A stretch of 64,000 nucleotides of DNA from Bernardetia sp. ABR2-2B (GTDB taxonomy: Bacteria > Bacteroidota > Bacteroidia > Cytophagales > Bernardetiaceae). Positions 9,974-19,549 of the stretch are shown here, one piece after another; the first letter of the stretch is position 1; the number at the start of each line of letters is the position of its first letter. Under the pieces are notes generated by a model, which did not search any database, was not told where the DNA came from, and worked only from the letters and a program-made list of their open reading frames with translations. The stretch spans positions 4,911,001 to 4,975,000 of the forward strand of contig NZ_CP147020.1 in assembly GCF_037126435.1 (NCBI RefSeq), in the 5' to 3' direction. The position numbers and the translations under genes were made by a program.

Positions 9974-10011
9974 AAAACTCTAACAGAATAATATTTCTAT
10001 TAGAGTTCTTA
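9974..10011 (-). terminator. Terminator for the menG-porT unit
   Basis: AACTCTAA and TTAGAGTT form the stem around an AT-rich loop. Read on the minus strand, the stem is followed by TTTTTT, so it most likely ends the porT transcript; it may also serve the converging plus-strand gene. Confidence 0.7.
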
Positions 10012-10034
10012 TAAAGAATGGTTATGTTTATTAG

Positions 10035-10835
10035 TTATTCAAAATGAAATAATAATGATATTTTATGTGTAGTCATTCTATCAATATTTTTGAAATAAAC
10101 ACTCTGATTACGCAGATTCATATTTGCAATTCCGTGTGTGAAACGAATTTCGGGAGCAAATTTGAAAAAACTAAAATAGTGATCCCAACCCAAACCATAA
10201 GTAACCTCTAAGTTATAATCTTCCATTCCGAAGGCTTCCTTATTATCACGCTGCTTTCTCCCACCTACTTTTATACTAGGTACAATACCACCAACCATAT
10301 AAAGGCGATTATTATTTCTTCGTATAGATTTATATTTTAATAAAATAGGAAAATCAAAAAATACACTTTCAACAGGAACTTTTGTATCTACATATTTTCC
10401 AGTAGCACGTTCTAGTTGTTTGTGAGTAACGCTATATTCATACAAACCTACTGTTGGCGTAAAGCGAAAGTTCCATTGTTCGGCTAGAGGAAGGTCTATA
10501 ATCATTCCAACAGCAAAATTACTCATACTACGTTGAGGCAATAGAGCAATAGTGGTATCTGTATTGTCAGCAAAATAATTAGAATAATCTATTCGCATCG
10601 TAGCATAATGCATTCCTAATATAAAACCATAATGCAAAGGTTTTGAATCATAATCAGGAATATTAAGACTTTTATCTTTTCGTTTTCTTTCTTGATTAAC
10701 AGGCTTTTTCTTATTTACGTCTTGAGCCAATGCAGAAGAAAAGTTTCCAAAGCATAAAAATAACATTAAAAACAAAACTGCAAAAGAAGCAGAACTAAAG
10801 AGTCTAAATGAGTGTTTTTTTTGTTCGATTTTCAT
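10035..10835 (-). CDS. porT: PorT-family type IX secretion outer-membrane protein
   Basis: A 266-aa protein with a signal peptide (hydrophobic FAVLFLMLFLCFGNFSSALAQ) followed by a beta-barrel-type region of alternating strands: LHYGFILGMHYATMRIDYS, FAVGMIIDLPL, WNFRFTPTVGLYEY, ending with a short terminal strand in aromatic residues (KISLLFHFE). PorT/SprT is needed for T9SS assembly and gliding in relatives. Its place directly after menG, 47 bases away on the same strand, is the usual order in Bacteroidota and supports the call. The start is the ATG at 10835; a TTG 36 bases upstream would put charged residues before the signal peptide. It fits functionally with the T9SS cargo protein at the start of the window. 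Confidence 0.82.
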   Translation of the reverse strand: MKIEQKKHSFRLFSSASFAVLFLMLFLCFGNFSSALAQDVNKKKPVNQERKRKDKSLNIPDYDSKPLHYGFILGMHYATMRIDYSNYFADNTDTTIALLPQRSMSNFAVGMIIDLPLAEQWNFRFTPTVGLYEYSVTHKQLERATGKYVDTKVPVESVFFDFPILLKYKSIRRNNNRLYMVGGIVPSIKVGGRKQRDNKEAFGMEDYNLEVTYGLGWDHYFSFFKFAPEIRFTHGIANMNLRNQSVYFKNIDRMTTHKISLLFHFE

Positions 10836-10882
10836 AGAATATTTTTTGTCATTGATAAGAAACAATAGCAAATTAATTACAA

Positions 10883-11608
10883 TTATTTCTTTCCATAATA
10901 AATTGAGCTTATTCCAAAAGTAAGGGCTTCATCTCGTGTAAAAACAAAACCTACTTTTTCCATTATTTTAAGAAAGTCTTCTCCATAAGGAAATGCAGCC
11001 ACAGATTCAGGTAAATAAGTATAAGCTGATGTATCTTTCGAAATTGTTTTTCCAATTCTTGGAAGTACCTGTGCTGAATAAAATGAGTAGAATTGTTTTA
11101 TAGGAAATGCTTCTGGTTGTGAAAATTCTAGTACAACAAGCGAACCACCTTTTTTCAAAACTCGGTAAATATCGGCTAATCCTTTCTCTAAGTTTTCGAA
11201 GTTACGTACTCCAAAAGAAACGGTAACAGCATCAAAAGTATTGTCCTCAAAAGGTAGTTTTTCAGAATCTCCAATCTTCAAATCAATAGTATCTTGTAGC
11301 CCTAATTTTTCTATTTTCTCTCTTCCAAAAGAAAGCATTCCTGTCGAAATATCTACGCCAACAATCTTTTTTGGTTTGAGTTTTTTGTAGGCTTCAATAG
11401 CAAAATCTCCTGTTCCTGTTGCTACATCAAGCATAAGCTGAGGGCGTTCAGATTTGAGATACGAAATCGCTTTTTTTCTCCAAATAATATCAATTCCACC
11501 ACTCAAAATTCGGTTGAGTAAGTCGTAGTTATTCGATATATTATCGAACATTTGTGCTACTTGGTCTTTTTTAGAAGCTGTTTGGTCTTTATAAGGAATA
11601 ACTGTCAT
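10883..11608 (-). CDS. menG: Demethylmenaquinone methyltransferase
   Basis: A class I SAM-dependent methyltransferase of 241 aa that performs the last step of menaquinone synthesis (in organisms with ubiquinone the same family is UbiE). Visible motifs are the N-terminal MFDNISNNYDLLNRILSGGID, the SAM-binding LDVATGTGDFAIEA, the acidic loop VGVDIS, FDAVTVSFGVRNF and the C-terminal LTFGISSIYYGKK. The length is normal. It is first in a two-gene minus-strand unit with porT. As Bacteroidota respire with menaquinone, MenG is the better name. Confidence 0.93.
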   Translation of the reverse strand: MTVIPYKDQTASKKDQVAQMFDNISNNYDLLNRILSGGIDIIWRKKAISYLKSERPQLMLDVATGTGDFAIEAYKKLKPKKIVGVDISTGMLSFGREKIEKLGLQDTIDLKIGDSEKLPFEDNTFDAVTVSFGVRNFENLEKGLADIYRVLKKGGSLVVLEFSQPEAFPIKQFYSFYSAQVLPRIGKTISKDTSAYTYLPESVAAFPYGEDFLKIMEKVGFVFTRDEALTFGISSIYYGKK

Positions 11609-11758
11609 AATCTTTGTGCTATATTTGTTAAAGAGTTTGCAAAAATAAATAAAAAATAGAACGTAAGCCTAATTTATTCAAAAACTAATAGTAATTTGTA
11701 GTATCAATAAGCTATCAGCTTTATAAACTTCATAAAAATAATCCATTCTACTAATAAA

Positions 11759-14700
11759 GTGTTTTTTATTTCTACCAAAGGTCAGTTTTATTCTTCCTCT
11801 ATTTCACAATTTGTGAAAGGCTTTTGTTTGTGCATTCTACTTTGTATTTCTCTTTTAGCTTCTACTGCCAACTCTTTTGCTCAATCTTTTCTTTCTGCTT
11901 CCAAAAAAATAACACAATATAGTCAAAGCACTTGGCAAAAAAGAAATGGGCTTCCTCAAAATAGTATTACCTCAATTACACAATCTGATGACGGTTACCT
12001 GTGGATAGGAACGCATAATGGACTTGTAAAATTTGATGGAAGAGAGTTCAAAATTCTTTCTGCACCTACGGACTCAAAAAATAATATAAATGAAGGAATT
12101 CCAGATAACTTTGTTTCGGTAGTGAAGAGTACACAACAAGATGGTCTTTGGATTGGAACAAATGGAGAAGGACTTTCTAATTATAATTTTCTTACTTTCA
12201 AGAATTTTGATACACAGAAAGACCTTGTAAATAATACTATTCTTTGTTTGGAAGAGTGGGAGGAAAGTATTTGGATAGGAACGCCAAAAGGACTTAGTCG
12301 TTATCGTAGAAATGTATTTAGAAACTATACTAAAAAAGATGGTCTTCTAAATATAAAAATAAATACACTTTTAAAGGATACCAAAAACGGACAAAATGCA
12401 CTATGGATTGGAACAGATGAAGGACTGGCAAAGTTTAATTTGGATTCTGGAAAAATCATTCCTGTTTCTCTTCCTCTGCCTGATTTGCAGATACTGACTT
12501 TAGAAAGTGATGATAAAAATAACCTATACATAGGAACAGCAAACGGACTTTTGTATTGGAATATTGAAACAAATGAGCTGTATAATTTTAATGATAAAAA
12601 TCAACTTGTACAGAATGCAACAATAAACACGCTGTTTATTGATAAATTAGGTTCGCTTTGGATAGGAACAAATAGCAAAGGACTTTTGCGTTATGTACCA
12701 AACTTAGAAACTTTTGAAGCCTTGACTACAAAAGAAGGATTAGCCAGTAATAGCATAACAGCACTTTTTGAGGACAAAGAAGGTAGTTTGTGGGTAGGAA
12801 TGAATAGAGGAGGACTTTTACGATTGAATGATAGCAAATTTACACCCTATTCCACTTTAGAAGGACTTTCTGATAACCTCACGAATTGTGTTTTTACGTA
12901 TTCTGATGAAGAAAATAAAACTCAATCTCAATCTCAAATATGGATAGGAACACAAAGTGATGGAATTTCTATCTTAAATCAAGATGATACTTTTTCTTAT
13001 CTGACAATCAAAAATGGATTACCTCATAATCACGTCAGAAGCATTACAGCTACAAAAAACGAATCAAATCAATCTCTTTTTTGGGTAGGAACATACGGAG
13101 GGGGAATAGCAAAATATAATGCAGAAACAAAACAAACGATAACTTTTGATACAAAAAACGGCTTAGTAGGAAATTTTGTTAGGGCTATCAGAGTTAGTCA
13201 AAAACAGCCAAAAATACTCTTAATTGCCACAACAGAAGGACTAAGTATTTTTGATGAGAACAAAACAGGGGTAAATAAATTTACAAACTACACTATTTCA
13301 AACGGTTTGGCTTCTGATAATATAACTTGTGTTTTGGAAGCTCAAAATGGACAAATTTTTCTAGGAACAGAAGACAATGGAATACTATTAATAGATAATC
13401 CTTATTCAGAAGACACTACTCCACCTTCATTTTTTTCATTCACTACGCAAGATGGATTAGCCGATAACTTAGTTTTGAGCCTGTATGAAGACCCTTTAGA
13501 TAATACGATTTATGTAGGGACAAAAAATGGAATTTCTACTTATGATAATGGAAAAATAACTACTCCAACATCAACAAGTCATTGGTCTAGTGATGCTATT
13601 CACTCTATCCTAAAAGTAAGTTCGACGTGGTGGTTTACAAGTAACGATGGTGTTTGGACAGTTTCGAACGATAATTTTAGAAATTGGATGACAGAAAAAA
13701 CCGATAGTTTAAATATTACTTCTTACGATGAAAATGATGGATTGCGAAGTAGCGATTGTGCTTCTCTTTCTTCTCCGAGCATTACGACTGATAAAAATGG
13801 AAATATTTGGATTCCGACAGCTCAAGGAGTTTCTTCTTTTAATTATACCACTTTACATAGCCTTTTGCCCAAGCCTAATGTAATCGTAGAAAGCGTTTTT
13901 GATGAAAATGGAAACAACTGGATAGCAAGAGAAACCAATAAAAACGGAAGAGTTGTTTTTCCTTCGGATTTCAATAGCTTAGAAATTCATTTTGATGCCC
14001 TTACTTTTATTTCTCCTCAAAAAACGATGTATAAATACAAATTGGAGGGATATGATAAAGAATGGCGATTCACAGATAAAAGAACTGTTTTTTATGGCGA
14101 TTTACCTCCTAATAAGTATATTTTTCAAGTAAAGGCAGCCAATAGTGATGGCGTTTGGAATGAAGAAGGAACAAGTTTTTCATTCAAGATAAAACCAAAA
14201 ATAACACAAATAATTTGGTTTTGGTTAGCAATTTTGGGGTTAGTATTTGTTATTGCTTATTTGATTTATAAATGGCGAACAGGAATCATTGAGAACCAAC
14301 GTAAAAAACTAGAAGAGCTTGTAGAAAGCCGTACGGAAGCATTATTAATCCAAACCACAGAAACACAAAATCAAGCCTCAGAATTGGCAGTTATTGACAA
14401 AATTGTTGCAAGTGTAAATCAGCAAGTTACCTTCAAAAATGTTCTGACAACACTTTTAGAACAAGCTCTGACACTTGTAAAAGATACAGAAAAAGGATAT
14501 TTTTTATATTATCAAGAAGATTATTTTCATGTTGCTGTTCCGAAAGGCTATACACATCGTTTGCCTGAAAAACTATCTTTTGATAAAGTAATTAATTATT
14601 TCAAATGGGGTGTTCCATTAGCTCGGTACTTTTATAAGGTTTATCCAACAGAGAGAGAATATTTACTTGCGCCTTATACGCCTCGTTTTTCGCTCGTTAT

Positions 14701-15649
14701 TCCAATTTTGATAGGAAATTTTCCAGAAGCAATTTTGGTTTTTGATTTTGAAAAAGAGCGTTCATTTTCTCTTACAGAATCTCGCCAGTTACAACGTTTT
14801 ACCGAACATGCTGTTTCTTCGTTCTTGAAAGCGAGAGCATATAGAGAAGTTCAGTTACAAAAAGAAGCACTACAAGATACTGTCGGACATCTTTCGGATA
14901 GTATTCAGTATGCCTTCCGTATTCAACAAGCTATTTTAAAAAATCCTGTTGAAATAAAATCTCATTTTGAAGATGCTTTTGTTTTTTATCGTCCTCGTGA
15001 TGTTGTGAGTGGAGATTTTTATTGGTTTTATGAAAATAAAGATACAGGTGTTCTTACTTTTGCAGTTATTGATTGCACTGGACATGGTGTTCCAGGAGCG
15101 TTTATGACGGTTATGACAAATTCTATTCTGAATCAAATAATTAGAGAAAGTCATGTAGAAGACCCTGCCGAAATACTGACACTTTTAGATAAAAAATTAG
15201 AAGAGACATTTTCAAATGATTCGAAGCGAAAAGATGGAATGGATATAGGAATTTTTAGTGTCGATAAGGCCAAGAAAACTCTTAATTATGCTGCTGCAAA
15301 ACTAGACTTATGTTTTATTAGAGATAATGAAATTCATCAAATCAAGGCTACTCGTTACCCAATTGGAAATATGGGGACAAAGAGAGTACAAGAAAAAAAC
15401 TTCAAAACTCATTCCATTGACTATCAAAAAAAGGATGTTTTTTATCTGTATTCAGATGGTTTTCCAGACCAGTTTGGAGGGGAAGAAAATCGTAAGTTTA
15501 TGAGTCGTCGTTTTAGAGAGTTTTTATTAGAATATCATTATTTGTCAGGTTCAGAACAAGAAGAAAAACTAGCAGTAGCTTTAGAAATGTGGCGTGGAGA
15601 CCTCAAACAAACAGATGATATTTTGGTAGTTGGTGTGCAAGTGGAATGA
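11759..15649 (+). CDS. Propeller sensor fused to a SpoIIE/PP2C phosphatase (copy 1)
   Basis: A 1296-aa membrane-bound signalling protein. An N-terminal signal peptide (to about residue 42, SFAQ) exports a large two-component-regulator-type beta-propeller region with many LWIGT/GLSxY repeats (about 50-700). A Y_Y_Y domain (KYKLEGYDKEWRF, about 757-812), one membrane helix (about 817-840), a coiled coil, a GAF-like region (about 880-1030) and a SpoIIE-type phosphatase follow. The phosphatase has RPRDVVSGDFYW near 1070, DCTGHGVPGAFMT near 1105, DGMDIGIF and LYSDGFPDQFGG. It probably senses a periplasmic ligand and dephosphorylates a Ser/Thr-phosphorylated partner such as an anti-sigma antagonist. 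The start codon is GTG; no nearby ATG gives a complete signal peptide. Confidence 0.9.
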   Translation: MFFISTKGQFYSSSISQFVKGFCLCILLCISLLASTANSFAQSFLSASKKITQYSQSTWQKRNGLPQNSITSITQSDDGYLWIGTHNGLVKFDGREFKILSAPTDSKNNINEGIPDNFVSVVKSTQQDGLWIGTNGEGLSNYNFLTFKNFDTQKDLVNNTILCLEEWEESIWIGTPKGLSRYRRNVFRNYTKKDGLLNIKINTLLKDTKNGQNALWIGTDEGLAKFNLDSGKIIPVSLPLPDLQILTLESDDKNNLYIGTANGLLYWNIETNELYNFNDKNQLVQNATINTLFIDKLGSLWIGTNSKGLLRYVPNLETFEALTTKEGLASNSITALFEDKEGSLWVGMNRGGLLRLNDSKFTPYSTLEGLSDNLTNCVFTYSDEENKTQSQSQIWIGTQSDGISILNQDDTFSYLTIKNGLPHNHVRSITATKNESNQSLFWVGTYGGGIAKYNAETKQTITFDTKNGLVGNFVRAIRVSQKQPKILLIATTEGLSIFDENKTGVNKFTNYTISNGLASDNITCVLEAQNGQIFLGTEDNGILLIDNPYSEDTTPPSFFSFTTQDGLADNLVLSLYEDPLDNTIYVGTKNGISTYDNGKITTPTSTSHWSSDAIHSILKVSSTWWFTSNDGVWTVSNDNFRNWMTEKTDSLNITSYDENDGLRSSDCASLSSPSITTDKNGNIWIPTAQGVSSFNYTTLHSLLPKPNVIVESVFDENGNNWIARETNKNGRVVFPSDFNSLEIHFDALTFISPQKTMYKYKLEGYDKEWRFTDKRTVFYGDLPPNKYIFQVKAANSDGVWNEEGTSFSFKIKPKITQIIWFWLAILGLVFVIAYLIYKWRTGIIENQRKKLEELVESRTEALLIQTTETQNQASELAVIDKIVASVNQQVTFKNVLTTLLEQALTLVKDTEKGYFLYYQEDYFHVAVPKGYTHRLPEKLSFDKVINYFKWGVPLARYFYKVYPTEREYLLAPYTPRFSLVIPILIGNFPEAILVFDFEKERSFSLTESRQLQRFTEHAVSSFLKARAYREVQLQKEALQDTVGHLSDSIQYAFRIQQAILKNPVEIKSHFEDAFVFYRPRDVVSGDFYWFYENKDTGVLTFAVIDCTGHGVPGAFMTVMTNSILNQIIRESHVEDPAEILTLLDKKLEETFSNDSKRKDGMDIGIFSVDKAKKTLNYAAAKLDLCFIRDNEIHQIKATRYPIGNMGTKRVQEKNFKTHSIDYQKKDVFYLYSDGFPDQFGGEENRKFMSRRFREFLLEYHYLSGSEQEEKLAVALEMWRGDLKQTDDILVVGVQVE

Positions 15650-15839
15650 ATTTTTAGTTAAAAAAACAATTACTATATCAATACAGGTCAGTCTTGTTAG
15701 AGCAGACTGAAAGTAGCTTTTTTAGTATATAAAGAAGTGTTTTAGGCTGTTCTTAATGACAAGTTCACATCAAGTAAATATAAAATCAACACAAATTGAT
15801 TCTCAAATCCTATGTATTTTTCATTTTTTTAAGTAGATT

Positions 15840-15860
15840 AGTGAAAGAAATAATTTCACT
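15840..15860. promoter_or_regulatory. Perfect inverted repeat upstream of the GMC/hydrolase gene
   Basis: AGTGAAA and TTTCACT flank seven bases, 20 bases before the ATG at 15881. The position in the leader suits an operator or a small mRNA hairpin; no regulator is known. Confidence 0.35.
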
Positions 15861-15880
15861 CTAACTCTTACTAAATTTTT

Positions 15881-18800
15881 ATGAAAAATCGTCGTTTATC
15901 CAAACCTATCGAAAAAATGCTGCCTCATTATGATGTAGTTGTGATTGGTTCTGGTTATGGAGGTTCAATTACAGCCTCTCGCCTTTCTCGTGCAGGAAAA
16001 AAAGTGTGTTTATTAGAACGAGGAAAAGAATATCTGACAGGAGAGTTTCCAGATACACAAACAGAAGCTGCTGCCAACATGCAGTTTAATCTAAATAATA
16101 AAAGAACGGGTTCTGAATCTGCTCTCTATGATTTTTGGATAGATGATGATATAAATATTTTTAAAGGTTGTGGCTTAGGTGGTACTTCGCTTGTCAATGC
16201 AAACGTTTCTATTCGCCCAGAAAAATGGGTGCTAAAAGAAAAAGTCTTTCCCAAAATTTTGCAAGAGGAGTCTGAAAACCCTGAAAGTGATTTAGAAGAA
16301 GGGTATCGTTTAGCCTATCAAATGTTAAAGCCAAACCCTTACCCTGAAAATTTTCCCAAACTAGCTAAATTAGAAGCTCATCGAAAGTCTGCAAAGGCAA
16401 TGAATAAGCCTTTTTATAAAACAGATATAAATGTCAATTTTGATATTGATGGAGAAAATCATGTAGGAGTAGAACAAAAACCTTGTAATTTGTGTGGAGA
16501 TTGCGTTTCGGGTTGTAATGTAGGCGCAAAAAACACAACCATGATGAACTATTTGCCTGATGCTGTTAATTTTGGTGCAGATATTTTTGTCGAATGTTCG
16601 GTTTCTCATTTAGAAAAAAGTGGAACACAGTGGATTGTTCATTTTGAGCTGTTGGGAGCGCAACGTCATAAGTTTGATGCACCAGAAATGTATGTAACGG
16701 CAGATACTGTAGTTTTGTCAGCAGGAACATTGGGTTCTACTGAAATTATGCTTCGTTCCAAAGATAAAGGTTTGACAGTTTCTAACAAACTAGGTTTTCA
16801 TTTTTCTGGAAATGGCGATGTTTTAGGTTTTGGATATAATACCGAACATAAAATAAATGGTGTAGGAAGAGGACAGCATTTGGATAAAGAAAACCCTGTT
16901 GGTCCTTGTATTACTTCTGTGATTGACCTTAGAAAAACAGAATATAAAGAAGAGGGAATGATTTTGGAAGAAGGTTCTACTCCTTCGCCAATGGCAAAGT
17001 TTTTTCCTGAATTTATGGCTACTATGGCTCTCATGGCAGGAAAAGATGAAAGCAAAGACGGTTTTGTAAGTGAAATAAAAGAGAAGAAAAGAGAATTAGA
17101 AAGTGTTGTTAGAGGACCTTATAAAGGAGCAATTCAGAATACACAAGTATATTTGATAATGACACACGATAAAAGTGCTGGTGTATTATCTTTAAAAGAT
17201 AATCGTTTACAGATTGCATGGAAAGGTGTAGGACACGAAGAAATATTCAAAAAAGCCAGTGACCGTATAGGAGAAGCCACAAAAGCACTCAAAGGAACGA
17301 GTGTTCCAAACCCAACATGGACAAAATTATTTAATCAAGACCTCGTAACTGTTCACCCATTGGGAGGCTGTATTATGGGAGAAGATACTCGTGAAGGTGT
17401 GGTAAACCACAAAGGACAAGTATATTGTACAAAAGCAGGAGAAGATGAGGTATATGAAAATCTTTATATCGCTGATGGTTCGATTGTCCCTCGTTCGTTG
17501 GGAGCAAATCCACTCCTTACTATTTCAGCACTTTCAGAACGAATTTGTAAGATTATGGCAAGAGATAAAGGTTGGGAAATTAATTATGATTTGCCTTCAA
17601 AACCATCTATCCTAAGAGAACAAGAAAAAATGCCTATTGGAATTCAGTTTACTGAAACTATGAAAGGATTCATTAATCATAAAATAGCCGAAGAACCAAA
17701 ATGCGAAACACCAAAACAGTTTGAGAGAGAATATGATTTAGGAAAATCCAAAAATCAAGAATTTAAAATTACTCTGACTGTAATTTGTGAAGATTTGAAA
17801 AAAATGTTAGATGAAAAAGAGCATCTCTCAAGAATGGTTGGAACAGTAGAAGCTCCTTCACTTTCGGCAGACCCGCTTTTGATTACAGAAGGAAGTTTTC
17901 AGCTTTTTATAGATTATGAAGGCGAAATGGAAACCAAACGAATGGTTTATAAAGCCAAATTATTTAATCCTAATGGAGAAAGCTATAATTTTGAAGGCTA
18001 CAAAACCATACGAGGAGATAAAGGATTCGATGCTTGGAGCGATACAACAACACTTTACACCACCATTTATGCTGATACGGAAAGCGTAAAAAAAGAGTTA
18101 TTAGACAAAGACGAAAAGTATATCAAATCGCAAGGAATTATTCACGTTCATTTGGCTGATTTTATTAAGCAAATGACAACCATGAAAGCTCTTCATGCAG
18201 ACACGACAACCGAAAAACTAAAAGCTCTTTATAGTTTTGGGAAGTATTTTGCAGGAAATCTCTACGATACCTATGGAGGAGTTTTGGCTAAAGATTCATT
18301 ATTCAATCCTAGTGCGCCACCACGAAAAAAACGTCCTTTACGTGCGCCAGAACCACAAATTTATCCAGTCAAGACTTCTGATGGTGTCGAACTTCTTCTT
18401 ACTCGTTATGACGGAAGAGATAGAGAAGACTTAGAAAATGGCATAAATAAAGGTTCGGTTATGTTAGCTCACGGTTTTAGCGTTTCAGGGCTTATCTTCG
18501 AAATTGATACGCCAGATACAAATTTGGTAGAATATCTTTGCGCCCATGGTTATGATGTTTGGGTAATGGAATACCGTACAAGTATTGCACTGCCGTCTGC
18601 AAAAGACCAATGCACGGCTGACGATATTGCTATGAAAGACTTTCCTGCCTGTGTAGATAAAATTTTGAAAATTACAGGAGAAAAAGATATTCAACTCTTT
18701 ACGCATTGTGTGGGTGCAATTACTGGCGTTATGGCAATGTTGGGAGGTTTGAAAGGTGTTCGTTCGATGGTTTGTTTTCAAGTAGCTACCGATATTATTG

Positions 18801-19390
18801 GAGGTGAACAAATCAAACTCAAAGCTGCTGCACACGTTCCGACACTTCTCAAAAAATTTGGTATCGAAACGATGACTGCTTATACAGATGTAAATTCAAG
18901 TTGGTTGGATAAAGCTTTAAATACTGCTGTAAAAGCCTATTCTGCTGTTTTGGGTTCGGATACAAATGATTCAATTGCCAACCGAGTTACATTTATGTTT
19001 TCTACTTTGTATGAAAAAGAAAATATTGATGAGAAAACATTTGATTCTTTTCATGAGATGTTTGGAGTAACTAATCTCACTACTTACGAACAACTTACGC
19101 TTATGTCAAGAGAAAAGGAACTTCGTAATGCTGACGGAGAAGATATTTATTTGCCTCACGCAAAAGAGCGTTTGAATATTCCGATGTGTTTTGTTCACGG
19201 AGAAAAGAATGAAGTCTTTGTTCCTGAAGCTACCGAAAGAACTTATAATCGTCTGAAAAAACTCAATCCAGAGCAGCATTATGAACGCCACGTAATAGAA
19301 GGCTACGGACACCAAGATTGTGTTATCGGAAAAAATGCTGACAGAGATGTTTGGCATCATGTAGTAGCATTTTTGGATAAGAATAAGTAA
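15881..19390 (+). CDS. GMC oxidoreductase (cholesterol-oxidase type) fused to an alpha/beta hydrolase
   Basis: A 1169-aa two-enzyme fusion. Residues 15-570 form a FAD-dependent GMC oxidoreductase: the dinucleotide-binding VVVIGSGYGGSITASRL, the GCGLGGTSLVNANV loop, HPLGGCIMG and the C-terminal LYIADGSIVPRSLGANPLLT. A cysteine cluster CNLCGDCVSGCNVGAKN (near 201-217) is seen in this GMC branch. A middle region (about 590-800) is beta-rich. Residues 827-1167 are an alpha/beta hydrolase with MLAHGFSVSG, a nucleophile elbow FTHCVGAITG where Cys943 stands in the serine position, and a late GYGHQDCVIG histidine. No signal peptide is seen. A sterol, long-chain alcohol or hydroxy-lipid substrate whose ester or acyl form is then hydrolysed is an inference from the two domains. 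Confidence 0.88.
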   Translation: MKNRRLSKPIEKMLPHYDVVVIGSGYGGSITASRLSRAGKKVCLLERGKEYLTGEFPDTQTEAAANMQFNLNNKRTGSESALYDFWIDDDINIFKGCGLGGTSLVNANVSIRPEKWVLKEKVFPKILQEESENPESDLEEGYRLAYQMLKPNPYPENFPKLAKLEAHRKSAKAMNKPFYKTDINVNFDIDGENHVGVEQKPCNLCGDCVSGCNVGAKNTTMMNYLPDAVNFGADIFVECSVSHLEKSGTQWIVHFELLGAQRHKFDAPEMYVTADTVVLSAGTLGSTEIMLRSKDKGLTVSNKLGFHFSGNGDVLGFGYNTEHKINGVGRGQHLDKENPVGPCITSVIDLRKTEYKEEGMILEEGSTPSPMAKFFPEFMATMALMAGKDESKDGFVSEIKEKKRELESVVRGPYKGAIQNTQVYLIMTHDKSAGVLSLKDNRLQIAWKGVGHEEIFKKASDRIGEATKALKGTSVPNPTWTKLFNQDLVTVHPLGGCIMGEDTREGVVNHKGQVYCTKAGEDEVYENLYIADGSIVPRSLGANPLLTISALSERICKIMARDKGWEINYDLPSKPSILREQEKMPIGIQFTETMKGFINHKIAEEPKCETPKQFEREYDLGKSKNQEFKITLTVICEDLKKMLDEKEHLSRMVGTVEAPSLSADPLLITEGSFQLFIDYEGEMETKRMVYKAKLFNPNGESYNFEGYKTIRGDKGFDAWSDTTTLYTTIYADTESVKKELLDKDEKYIKSQGIIHVHLADFIKQMTTMKALHADTTTEKLKALYSFGKYFAGNLYDTYGGVLAKDSLFNPSAPPRKKRPLRAPEPQIYPVKTSDGVELLLTRYDGRDREDLENGINKGSVMLAHGFSVSGLIFEIDTPDTNLVEYLCAHGYDVWVMEYRTSIALPSAKDQCTADDIAMKDFPACVDKILKITGEKDIQLFTHCVGAITGVMAMLGGLKGVRSMVCFQVATDIIGGEQIKLKAAAHVPTLLKKFGIETMTAYTDVNSSWLDKALNTAVKAYSAVLGSDTNDSIANRVTFMFSTLYEKENIDEKTFDSFHEMFGVTNLTTYEQLTLMSREKELRNADGEDIYLPHAKERLNIPMCFVHGEKNEVFVPEATERTYNRLKKLNPEQHYERHVIEGYGHQDCVIGKNADRDVWHHVVAFLDKNK

Positions 19391-19440
19391 TATTTCATAA
19401 CTGTGAAATCAATTCCTATATGGTGAAGTTGATTTCAATC

Positions 19441-19507
19441 AAAAAATGTTCACTTTTCTATAATAACAGGTTTTTGAAACCATATTATAAAAAGTGAACA
19501 TTTTTAT
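19441..19507. terminator. Bidirectional terminator between convergent genes
   Basis: A stem of about 23 bp (AAAAATGTTCACTTTT paired with AAAAGTGAACATTTTT plus an ATAATA extension) around a GTTT-rich loop. A and T runs on both sides let it stop transcription from the GMC gene and from the opposing S46 peptidase gene. Confidence 0.9.
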
Positions 19508-19549
19508 TTTAGTATAATAGCAGTAAATATACTTTAGAACCTACTACAA

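Noticed and set aside
15680-15725. Terminator after the first SpoIIE gene
   Set aside because: TCAGTCT/AGACTGA pairs, but the T-run is ten bases away; it may instead be a fragment of the hairpin repeats seen elsewhere.
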